NCBI GenBank assembly: GCA_050952065.1
Contig: JBMNKF010000001.1
Coordinates: 186,001-250,000 of the forward strand
DNA length: 64,000 bases
Reading direction: 5' to 3'
Source of the DNA: JAXGZG01 sp050952065
Lineage (GTDB): Bacteria; Bacillota; Sulfobacillia; Fermentithermobacillales; Fermentithermobacillaceae
In this document: positions 1-7,002 of the stretch, one piece after another
Position numbering within the stretch: the first letter of the stretch is position 1
How the letters are laid out: every line of letters begins with the position of its first letter
The notes under the pieces: generated by a model
Seen by the model: only the letters and a program-made list of their open reading frames with translations
Database searches by the model: none
What the model was told of the DNA's origin: nothing
Translations under genes and position numbers: made by a program

Positions 1-361
1 GGTTAGCGCTGCCGGGGCCCGTGGCAGCGGCGGTCACTCCTGCGTTGCGGGCTTCGGCAACAGTGGCGTCCATGGGGTTGAACCCGTCTATTGCCCGCAT
101 GTCGGGCGTTACGGGATCGGTCATCTCATTGACATCGTCGCCTTCGAAACCGATTGCGCTTTCCTGCATTCCCACGTGACAGTGGGCATCGATGAACCCA
201 GGATAGGATGCACGGCCTCCGGCGTCCACAACCTCCGCTTCTTCTGGGATACGGATATCCCTGCCGACTGCCGCGATCTTTGAGCCGTCTATTAGGATTG
301 TTCCGTTTTCGATTGGGGGGCCGTCTACAGGGTAGATCCTGGTGTTCCTGATTGCGATCAT
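1..361 (-). CDS. Amidohydrolase (imidazolonepropionase-like), N-terminal part only
   Basis: This is the first ~120 residues of a metal-dependent amidohydrolase; the rest lies off the left edge. The N-terminus has the small beta-sandwich typical of the superfamily, followed by the metal-binding strand PGFIDAHCHVG, with the HxH pair at residues 60 and 62. The wording of this motif and the following GFEGDDVNE segment resembles imidazolonepropionase-related and prolidase-like amidohydrolases, which cleave cyclic amide or peptide bonds in the cytoplasm. The ATG start is preceded at 6-7 nt by an AAAGGAG ribosome binding site. The substrate cannot be told from this fragment. Confidence 0.85.
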   Translation of the reverse strand, partial: MIAIRNTRIYPVDGPPIENGTILIDGSKIAAVGRDIRIPEEAEVVDAGGRASYPGFIDAHCHVGMQESAIGFEGDDVNEMTDPVTPDMRAIDGFNPMDATVAEARNAGVTAAATGPGSAN

Positions 362-589
362 GACCTTCTGTCTCCTTTGCTTAGGTAATGACCTTGAATG
401 AGTTCAATTGATTACCCTCGCATTCCTTCAGGGAAGGTCTGTCTTTCGCCGCCGGGGGCGCGGATTGAAGCCTCATCCAAGGAGACGGCGAGGTGGCGCA
501 TCTGTCGCGGATGTGGTGTGCACAGGGCCAGGTGCGTCGCTGTTTGGCTGTCGGGGTGTTTCAGGGCACGGCTGTCGGGCAGTCAGGAA

Positions 590-730
590 GTCAGAAATCT
601 GGTGACCTTCCGTCGGCTGCCGGGATTTCCGACGTGTATCTGCGGAAGAGTCGGGATTTCCAACACGGATCCGCCCGGAGAGTCGAGAATTCTGACATGT
701 TTCTGCCAAAAAGTCGGAATTCCCGACATT
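590..730. repeat. Degenerate tandem array of ~30-bp units with a palindromic core
   Basis: About five units start near 591, 619, 650, 682 and 712, spaced 28-32 bp. Each carries a variant of the core GTCGGRAWTYCCGAC, which is its own approximate reverse complement. The copies at 650-664 and 712-726 are the clearest. The sequence between cores is less conserved and G+C rich. The units could be operators, structured RNA elements or decayed palindromic repeats; nothing in the window identifies a binding protein. Confidence 0.6.
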
Positions 731-762
731 CGTGCCCCGGGCGCCCGGCCGTAGCATACTCC

Positions 763-820
763 CCCAGGCACCGAACCCCGAGCTCCCAATCCCCAAGCAC
801 CTGAACCTCGAACTCCCAAG
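763..820. repeat. Two-copy ~29-bp C-rich direct repeat
   Basis: Positions 763-790 and 792-820 are imperfect direct copies, each with a CACC(T)GAACC element followed by a (G/A)CTCCCAA element. They adjoin the palindromic array but have a different sequence. Function unknown. Confidence 0.5.
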
Positions 821-995
821 CCTCCCCCCAGACACCCCATCGACATAAACATGCCAACGTGGTAATTTTGACAGTATGCAGCAAGGGATATGCCCCCACC
901 TGCGCCAATTCGCGCCCAGTGTTGATGCAAGATCCAGATAGAAAGCAAACTTGCAAGATAAGGGCGGTGACATGCCATAGAAAGTAGGCGAGGGA

Positions 996-2627
996 ATGTC
1001 GGATAAGAGACACAGCATTATTGGCGCAATGTGCCACTACGCGGCGCGGAAGCCGATAAGGATGCACATGCCCGGCCACAAAGGCAAGAAGGCCTTTTCC
1101 TCTAGCTCTGGCGCTGAACCAACGCCTCAATGGGCAAACGCACTGCTAGACGAACTTCGAGCCATAGACATGACCGAGTCGCCGGGACTGGATAACCTGC
1201 ACTATCCTACGGGATGCATCCGCGAGGTGGAGAGACGTGCCGAGAGACTCTACGGTTCGGCACGAACTTACATGCTTGTGAACGGTGCCACATCAGGTAT
1301 TCAGGCGTCCCTGCTTGCCACGCGAATGACGTTAGGCGCCGGGAACATAATACTGCCGCGGAACGTTCACAAGTCTATGGTTACTGCTATGGCCATGTCG
1401 GGGCTCGAACCTGTGTACGTTTGGCCAGAGTATGATCGGCGTTTGGGAGGACATCTTCCTCTCGATGCCCATGGAGTGAGGAAGGCGCTGGAGAGCCAGA
1501 TGTCCGGGCAGATCGAGGTCTCGCCCAGAGCGGTTCTTGTGCTCAACCCAACTTACAGCGGGTTTGCCAGGAATCTTACGGAAATTGCTGACCTAGTTCA
1601 TTCCTGCGGCGCTCTCTTGATAGTTGATGAGGCTCACGGCAGCCACTTTGGGTTGGGCAGTGGCCTTCCTCCTTCTGCGTTGGAGTGCGGCGCCGACCTG
1701 GTCGTTCACGGTGCCCACAAGACTACTGTGGCTTTCACCCAGACCGCTTTTCTTCATGTAGGTCCCCAGACTCCTGAACGCTTTCCGGCGCTCCTTCCCG
1801 CTGTTGAAGAAGCCCTCCGGGCGGTTCAGACTACTTCTCCGTCGTACATCCTTCTAGCTTCTCTTGAGCAAGCGATTGCCAATTTGGAGAAGGATGGGGG
1901 CGCCTGGGTAAGCCGAGGCGTCTCTTCCGCTCTTGAGGTGTCCAGAAGACTTGCCAAGATACCCGGGCTTTCGGTCGCCGGATATGACCCTTCTGCCCCG
2001 ATCCCCCAAGGACTCAGCCACGATCCCGGCAGAGTACTGATTGATGTGAGCGGGCTTGGGATTTCCGGGCCCGAAGCGGCCCACTATCTGATCACAGAAA
2101 AGAAGATCGACCCTGAGATGACTGGTCCTCAGTTCCTTCTCTTGATCTGGACCGGCGCCGATGGTCTGGAGTCTGTGGAAGCAGTAGAGGCCGCCTTCAA
2201 AGATCTGGCTGCGAGGTTTTTTGGGTCCGACACAGAAAGGCAGGCAGCTGAGGCTCGGGATGAAGCGGCCACAGCCGAGGCCGTATCCGACGAGGACTGC
2301 ACTCACTCGCTTCTTCTGCAGGAAGCGCCGAGACCCAAGAGAGTCATGTCATTGCGCGAGGCTTTCCTGTCTGTTTCTGAGCCGGTGCCTATCCGCGAAT
2401 CTGTAGGTAGAATATCAAGCGACACAGTGGTCATCTACCCGCCTGGTTCACCACTTATCACCCCTGGTGAAGTGATAGATGGGGACACTGTGGAGTACAT
2501 CCTTCAAGCCAAGGAAGCCGGTCTCAACGTTCTTGGTAGAGGGGTTGACAATGGACAAAGTCAAGTGAACGTATACTGTGTATCCCATGCCTACGAAAAA
2601 GCTTCCGACTGTGTGGCCTCGTCCTAG
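996..2627 (+). CDS. Orn/Lys/Arg decarboxylase family protein (PLP-dependent)
   Basis: This is a 543-residue fold-type I PLP enzyme of the ornithine/lysine/arginine decarboxylase group, the shorter Gram-positive type without the response-regulator-like wing domain. The N-terminus has the diagnostic MPGHKG motif (25-30). The cofactor pocket shows NGATSG (96-101), DEAHG (211-215) and the Schiff-base lysine in HGAHKT (K242). The C-terminal domain has the family's YPPGSPLITPGE segment. Such enzymes remove CO2 from a basic amino acid to make a polyamine precursor (cadaverine, agmatine or putrescine); which substrate is used here cannot be read from the sequence. The gene stands alone, with a modest AGGCGAGG ribosome binding site. 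Confidence 0.9.
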   Translation: MSDKRHSIIGAMCHYAARKPIRMHMPGHKGKKAFSSSSGAEPTPQWANALLDELRAIDMTESPGLDNLHYPTGCIREVERRAERLYGSARTYMLVNGATSGIQASLLATRMTLGAGNIILPRNVHKSMVTAMAMSGLEPVYVWPEYDRRLGGHLPLDAHGVRKALESQMSGQIEVSPRAVLVLNPTYSGFARNLTEIADLVHSCGALLIVDEAHGSHFGLGSGLPPSALECGADLVVHGAHKTTVAFTQTAFLHVGPQTPERFPALLPAVEEALRAVQTTSPSYILLASLEQAIANLEKDGGAWVSRGVSSALEVSRRLAKIPGLSVAGYDPSAPIPQGLSHDPGRVLIDVSGLGISGPEAAHYLITEKKIDPEMTGPQFLLLIWTGADGLESVEAVEAAFKDLAARFFGSDTERQAAEARDEAATAEAVSDEDCTHSLLLQEAPRPKRVMSLREAFLSVSEPVPIRESVGRISSDTVVIYPPGSPLITPGEVIDGDTVEYILQAKEAGLNVLGRGVDNGQSQVNVYCVSHAYEKASDCVASS

Positions 2628-2738
2628 GCGACTACACACAGTGCATGGTTGGCGACTGAGTGCATCACCGGCTTGCTTGGGTTACAATGTTTCGGTGGTA
2701 GAACGACATGTGAGTCTAAGTCTCTGGAGTGAGCGTCT

Positions 2739-4496
2739 TTGCAGCACATAATGCGTCTTCTTGCAATATCCCGTCGTTACTGGCCATGGATGGCCCTGGC
2801 TTTTGTGGCTATGCTTGGTGTGACCGGCGCGGTCCTAGCAGGGCCATGGCTTTTGCGTCTGCTGATAGAGGTTATCGAGGACGGCGTAGGCAAGGAGCCT
2901 GTCCCAATTGAAGAAATCGCCAGACTCTCCCTGGCACTCATAGTTGCATATGCCCTTAGGCCTGCCATGAGGGCTTTGCAGACTTGGTCTGCCCATGTGG
3001 CCGGGTGGGGCGGCGTTTCCGCTGCCCGGGAAGCCGTCTACAACCACCTTCAGACCCTGTCGCCCAGGTATTATTCGAACAATCAGACTGGTCAGATAAT
3101 GTCCAGAGTAGTAAACGACACTTCGAGTTTCGAAGCCTTGATTGCTCACGCAGTCCCTGAGGTTGCTGTAGCCGTTTTGAGACTTGTGGGCGTGTCCATC
3201 GCTTTGTTGCTCATCAATTCCAGGCTCGCGCTATACACCCTTATCCCGATTCCCCTGATTGTGCTTGGTTTTTACTTTTACAATCGGCACGTGAGACCCC
3301 TATTTCGGCAGTCTCAGAAAAGACTTGGAGATCTGAATGCTTGCCTTCAGGACAACCTCAGCGGCATGAGGGAGATTCAGGTTTTCACCCAAGAGGTTCG
3401 CGAAGGCCGCAAGATAGCAGAACGAGCCCAAGCTCACGGAAGCGCTATTACGAAAGCGGTCTCTGTCAGCGCATGTTACCATGGAGCGATCGATTTCTTT
3501 GCAGGGCTGGGAACTGTTCTCGTCATATTCTTTGGAGGAAAGATGGCCCTAGCCGGAGATATGTCCATCGCGGACATAACCGGTTTTCTCTTGTACGTTG
3601 GTTCCTTCTATGAGCCTGTCGTGCAGCTCAATCACATCAACGAATCGTTTCAGCAAGCTTTGGCGGCCGCAGATAGGTATTTTGAGGTATTGGATACTGT
3701 CCCCGAGATAAAGGACGCTCCGGACGCGGTGCATATTTCCCAGGTCGAGGGACGCATCGAGTTCGAGAACGTGTCCTTTCAATACGGTGAGGATATTCCT
3801 GTCCTGAAAAACATCAACTTGGTGATCGAGCCTGGGCAGATGGTCGCCTTGGTTGGGCCCACCGGAGTTGGCAAGACAACCATGGCCAACTTGATTCCCC
3901 GCTTCTACGACCCGACGGCGGGGCGGGTGCTGATTGACGGCCGCGACATAAGAAAGGTAACGGTTTCTTCATTGCGACGGAACATTAGCATGGTGTTGCA
4001 GGATGTGTTCTTGTTCAACGGGACTGTTCTTGAAAACATTGCCTACGGAAGCCCCAACGCCACCCGAGAACAAGTTGAAGCCGCCGCTCGTGCTGCAGGC
4101 GCCCACGAGTTCATTGAAGAGATGCCCAATTCCTACGATACGGAAATCGGCGAGCGGGGAGTACGTCTTTCGGGTGGGCAGAAGCAGAGACTGGCTATAG
4201 CCAGAGCCCTACTATATGACGCTCCCATACTGATTTTGGATGAGGCGACGTCGTCTGTGGATACCGAGACTGAGGCGAAGATTGCCGGAGCGCTGGAGAC
4301 TTTGATGGCAGGAAGGACTACCGTTGTAATAGCTCACCGTCTCTCCACCATACGGAACGCCGATAAGATCGTTGTTCTGAGAGAGGGCGAAATCGTAGAA
4401 ACCGGTACTCACCAGGAACTGATGGCCGCCAACGGCCTATACGCCAGATTGGTGAGAACCGACTCCCCGAAGGTCTTTTCCAGCGTTAGTTGTTGA
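2739..4496 (+). CDS. ABC exporter, fused membrane and ATPase domains (MsbA/LmrA-like)
   Basis: This is a 585-residue half-transporter with an N-terminal six-helix exporter domain (about 1-320) and a C-terminal ATPase. It has a Walker A of GPTGVGKTT (about 373-381), an LSGGQKQR signature (about 477) and a Walker B of ILILDEATSSVD (about 498), followed by the switch histidine in AHRLSTI. Proteins of this type work as dimers in the cytoplasmic membrane and export lipids, drugs or peptides; no neighbour identifies the cargo. I chose the TTG start because GGAGTGA lies 7 nt upstream; the ATG 12 nt later is too far from it. No partner half-transporter is adjacent, so a homodimer is likely. Confidence 0.9.
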   Translation: MQHIMRLLAISRRYWPWMALAFVAMLGVTGAVLAGPWLLRLLIEVIEDGVGKEPVPIEEIARLSLALIVAYALRPAMRALQTWSAHVAGWGGVSAAREAVYNHLQTLSPRYYSNNQTGQIMSRVVNDTSSFEALIAHAVPEVAVAVLRLVGVSIALLLINSRLALYTLIPIPLIVLGFYFYNRHVRPLFRQSQKRLGDLNACLQDNLSGMREIQVFTQEVREGRKIAERAQAHGSAITKAVSVSACYHGAIDFFAGLGTVLVIFFGGKMALAGDMSIADITGFLLYVGSFYEPVVQLNHINESFQQALAAADRYFEVLDTVPEIKDAPDAVHISQVEGRIEFENVSFQYGEDIPVLKNINLVIEPGQMVALVGPTGVGKTTMANLIPRFYDPTAGRVLIDGRDIRKVTVSSLRRNISMVLQDVFLFNGTVLENIAYGSPNATREQVEAAARAAGAHEFIEEMPNSYDTEIGERGVRLSGGQKQRLAIARALLYDAPILILDEATSSVDTETEAKIAGALETLMAGRTTVVIAHRLSTIRNADKIVVLREGEIVETGTHQELMAANGLYARLVRTDSPKVFSSVSC

Positions 4497-4583
4497 GTTT
4501 TTTGACCTGCTTTTGCTCTGCTTCAGATCATGTCTTCAGATCCTGTCTGAGATTAAACTACCGTAACCCGCATCAACTACCTT

Positions 4584-4610
4584 CAACGCCGGCTGGCGTT
4601 GTTTCTCCTT
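4584..4610 (+). terminator. Rho-independent terminator after the ABC exporter
   Basis: A perfect 7-bp stem CAACGCC/GGCGTTG with a GGCT loop is followed by the T-rich tract TTTCTCCTT. Confidence 0.65.
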
Positions 4611-4677
4611 CGCACCCCTGGCTTCAACGTAACATAACATGTCGACGAGAACGAATGGGATTGGAGGGAGAGATGTT

Positions 4678-5223
4678 ATGTCTAGTGCAGACGAGTTAGA
4701 TATCCTTCAGATGCCAGGCACTTTCATGGCACGATCGGGTGGATGTGTGGGACAGACCATTGTTGTCTACCTAAGGGGTGTGCATGCGCCCCTCGTGGTG
4801 GAGATGCCCGGACCTTGCCCGCCGGCACCTTGTCCGCCAGGAGTGCCGGGACCTTGCCCACCGGGAGTTCCTGAACCTTCTCCGCCGGAGGTTTGCCCGC
4901 CGCCTGTTAGGCCTACCGGGCCTGGGATGACTGGTCCGGCTGGTAGTTCTCCGGGAATCGGTCCGGGGTTTGGTGGTCCTCCGCTGACGCCTGGTGTGCC
5001 ACCTGGAGGAGGGCATGTAACCCCCTTTGAACTTCTTGCCGGGCGATGGGAGTCGGCGCCGTGTCCCGAATCTGAAATGGGTACAACCATTCTGAGCGGC
5101 ACCTTGGCTTTTGCCGGTGCTGATTATCTTGTACTGAGGATCGCCATGAACGGGTGTTGTGCCGATATCTTGGTCCCGTACATGGCTATCGGTATGGCCG
5201 TGGCGTGCGGTATGGCTGTTTGA
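4678..5223 (+). CDS. Pro/Gly/Cys-rich two-domain small protein, possibly spore-surface
   Basis: This is a 181-residue protein of unknown function. The N-terminal ~40 residues form a hydrophobic domain (GTFMARSGGC...VYLRG) and the C-terminal ~55 residues form another (TILSGTLAFAG...VPYMAIGMAVACG). They are joined by a Pro/Gly linker with repeated CPPG or CPPA units and collagen-like GP steps. The two ends look loosely alike, which suggests a duplicated domain. Cys-rich proteins with such linkers occur among spore coat and exosporium proteins of Bacillota, but no signature proves that here. I start at the second ATG (4678) because GGAGGGAG lies 8 nt upstream; the earlier in-frame ATG at 4639 has no such site. 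Confidence 0.7.
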   Translation: MSSADELDILQMPGTFMARSGGCVGQTIVVYLRGVHAPLVVEMPGPCPPAPCPPGVPGPCPPGVPEPSPPEVCPPPVRPTGPGMTGPAGSSPGIGPGFGGPPLTPGVPPGGGHVTPFELLAGRWESAPCPESEMGTTILSGTLAFAGADYLVLRIAMNGCCADILVPYMAIGMAVACGMAV

Positions 5224-5498
5224 CCGAGGCGGCCGTGCCTTTTTGGGGTGGAGATGACGGCGCCAGGCACCCGGTCTCGTCCAGTAGAGTGCGCTTGATA
5301 CGCTCGGTGGGGCACATCCCTGCTCTTCCGAGCCTCACTTTTCGGTTCCTGATGTTCATGGAGGGTCTATTGTGACCGGCCATGGAAAGCCAGTTGTCAA
5401 ACCTCGGCTGGGGTCACAGTGACATTCGGTCAACATATTATGGTGAGAACCCGGCACAGAATGACGCGTCCGGGGTTTTAGAAGGAGGTTGAGGTCGC
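5224..5498. other. Intergenic region, no gene seen
   Basis: These 275 bp between two small genes hold no convincing coding frame or clear terminator. A CATATTAT element near 5433-5440 could belong to a promoter of the downstream gene, but I see no matching -35. Confidence 0.4.
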
Positions 5499-5885
5499 AT
5501 GGGTATCCCATCTCAAGGCGTTGTGGCATTGTGGGTTTTCCTGTCTTTTGCGGTCGAAAGAATCGTAGAGGTAGTCTTAAAAGTGCTTCCCTCCATAGAC
5601 AAGAGAAAACTACTGGGTGTTGAAGTATCCATTATCCTTTCGTTCGTGTTCTCCTTAATAACAGCAATTGGGGCGAGTATCAACTTCTTTGAGGTGTTTG
5701 AGATCCACTTCCGTTGGCCCTTTGTGGGTTATGTGTTTTCAGCTCTGGTAATGACCGGCGGGTCTAATCTGTTGCACGACATAGTCGAATGGGGCAGAGC
5801 GGGCAAAGAGCTTGCCCGGGTCCGGCTCAGAAACGCCGTCTACACGGACCTTCTTCCACGAAAGGACTGTGCCGACGCTGACTAA
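5499..5885 (+). CDS. Small membrane protein, holin-like
   Basis: This 128-residue protein has three hydrophobic segments (about 8-28, 42-62 and 72-92) and a charged C-terminus. The last membrane segment runs into a TGGSNLLHDIVE stretch; similar endings occur in holin-like and phage-derived membrane proteins of Clostridia, so a holin-related origin is possible but not shown. A strong GAAGGAGG ribosome binding site precedes the ATG. The neighbouring genes are small and unrecognised, and no phage structural genes are present. Confidence 0.7.
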   Translation: MGIPSQGVVALWVFLSFAVERIVEVVLKVLPSIDKRKLLGVEVSIILSFVFSLITAIGASINFFEVFEIHFRWPFVGYVFSALVMTGGSNLLHDIVEWGRAGKELARVRLRNAVYTDLLPRKDCADAD

Positions 5886-6022
5886 AGGACGGACTGTGGC
5901 AGGCCAGCAGATGGATCGTCACGGGTAACTAGAACCGTCTTGTTGACATAATGTGTTGACGGGCAGTCTCGACCGATTCATCTGGCGCAGAAAGGAGGGT
6001 TCTGCTCATACATGAGGCGACG

Positions 6023-6427
6023 ATGGAATCGTCCGTTTTGGAGGTATAAACGTCCCGACAGTCGCTTCCGGCGGGGCCGATTTGGACGCCGAATTGAACA
6101 CAGATCATGCGCTTCCGGTTTACGCCTCAGGCCCGCGTTGGGTTTTCGGAAATTCTTGGGCGCCGCGTTTGAGAACCTTCGCGCATCGATGCGGCGTACC
6201 CGGCAACGCAAGTTCATCCCAAAGCCATCATCAGTCAACTTGCCTTACGTGCCGTTGTTGGCAAGGATCCGGACTTGGAGGACCAAACACAGGTCTTGCG
6301 GGAAATGCAATACGAGCGCATGCAATACCTATATAATCATTCAGATACCAAGATGCCCAGGCAGACTGGCGTCGCGCAGGATAGCAGCTGCACTGAGGAA
6401 AGGCCTCGAGAGTCACAAACGGAGAAA
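6023..6427 (+). pseudogene. Frame-disrupted small gene of unknown function
   Basis: Protein-like sequence here switches frame. A start ATGGAATCG at 6023 runs only eight codons before a stop at 6047. Frame 1 then reads about 40 ordinary residues (NVPTVASGGADLDAELN...) up to about 6165. From 6173 the first frame reads about 85 residues (KAIISQLALRAVVGKDP...QYERMQYLYN) to a stop at 6427. Both stretches show purine-rich first codon positions. A compensated pair of small indels, either mutation or assembly error, would join them. A different frame is open as a 161-codon, Arg-rich ORF (6012-6497), which I think is less likely to be the gene. AAAGGAGGG lies at 5991-5999. Confidence 0.45.
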
Positions 6428-6541
6428 TGAACCCGGGGAAGGAAGAAACGGACTGTACCTCATGATGACTGAACGGGTACGTCTGTTTTGTCGCTGACGA
6501 GGATAATCAGCGTAACGAAAAGGAATCGTTGCCAAAGGAAG

Positions 6542-6569
6542 AAGTAAGCCCGATTAACCGGGCTTACTT
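6542..6569. terminator. Bidirectional terminator
   Basis: A perfect 11-bp stem AAGTAAGCCCG/CGGGCTTACTT with a 6-nt loop is flanked by T-rich sequence in both directions. It separates the broken plus-strand gene from the Cys-rich minus-strand gene. Confidence 0.8.
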
Positions 6570-6591
6570 TGTGGTGTAGTGTTAGTGTCGG

Positions 6592-6807
6592 TTACTCTCG
6601 GCACGATCTCCTACTTTCGCAGAACTCCCAGTCCTCACAGGCACCGTTGTTTATTGTGACGCACCTGCAGAAGATGAAGTAGAAGACTTGGTCTGGGGTT
6701 TCGCAGTCTTCGTCATGACATCTCGAAGAACCTCTGTTGCTTGATCGGGCTGCAGCAGTAGCTCCAACCGCATCCAGGACGACCTTTACAATGTCATTGT
6801 CGGGCAT
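6592..6807 (-). CDS. Small Cys-rich protein, unknown function
   Basis: This is a 71-residue protein. The N-terminal ~28 residues (MPDNDIVKVVLDAVGATAAA...) could form a helix. The rest holds seven cysteines, in the order C..C, FCRC, then spaced singles to the end, mixed with acidic and Arg residues. It could be a metal-binding or disulfide-rich protein, a spore-surface protein, or a modified-peptide precursor; no maturation enzyme is adjacent. I chose the internal ATG because AGAAGGTG lies 5-6 nt upstream; the longer frame to 6849 has no such site. The gene is bounded by hairpins on both sides. Confidence 0.65.
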   Translation of the reverse strand: MPDNDIVKVVLDAVGATAAARSSNRGSSRCHDEDCETPDQVFYFIFCRCVTINNGACEDWEFCESRRSCRE

Positions 6808-6922
6808 TGTGGCACCTTCTCTCGGGCCGAAGGTTGATTCCGTAAACAAATTATGTTAAGCGGCTCTGAGGTGTGCCATCTGCTTGGATGTTTGTTCTCT
6901 TGGCTCCAACCTTGAATCTAAG

Positions 6923-6951
6923 AGGTCCCATGGGTGATCCCCATGGGACCT
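6923..6951. terminator. Perfect hairpin, probable terminator
   Basis: AGGTCCCATGGG and its complement form a long perfect stem around a short loop. The T-rich tail (TTTCGTTATTT) is on the plus strand, so on the minus strand, where the flanking genes lie, it would be a weaker terminator. Confidence 0.5.
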
Positions 6952-7002
6952 TTCGTTATTTCGTTGCTGTAACTTAACGACGATTTGCGGGCGGTTACGG
7001 TA

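Larger units (their letters stand above)
362..995. other. Intergenic region with short palindromic repeats
   Basis: This 634-bp stretch lies between two divergent genes. Open frames on both strands here have no ribosome binding sites or recognisable protein character, so I treat it as non-coding. It contains a degenerate array of near-palindromes (about 590-730) and a two-copy ~29-bp repeat (763-820), listed separately. A TTGACA at 868-873 could be the -35 of the downstream decarboxylase gene, but no -10 lies at the normal distance. Confidence 0.6.

Noticed and set aside
590..730. CRISPR array
   Set aside because: Units are only ~30 bp from start to start, cores are degenerate palindromes and there are no unique spacers of constant size or cas genes.
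473..1130. Long minus-strand open frames (181 and 179 codons) in the first intergenic region
   Set aside because: They cross the repeat array, lack ribosome binding sites, overlap the decarboxylase gene start and have no protein-like pattern.
4767..5102. Gly/Pro-rich minus-strand frame
   Set aside because: It is the antisense of the repetitive Pro/Gly linker of the 4678-5223 gene, which has the better start and ends.
6012..6497. 161-codon Arg-rich open frame on the plus strand
   Set aside because: Composition is extreme and the two other frames show better coding character in successive pieces; listed as a broken gene instead, with this frame mentioned as the alternative.
5499..6497. Prophage remnant
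   Set aside because: One holin-like protein and a broken gene are not enough; no integrase, capsid, tail or attachment repeats were seen.
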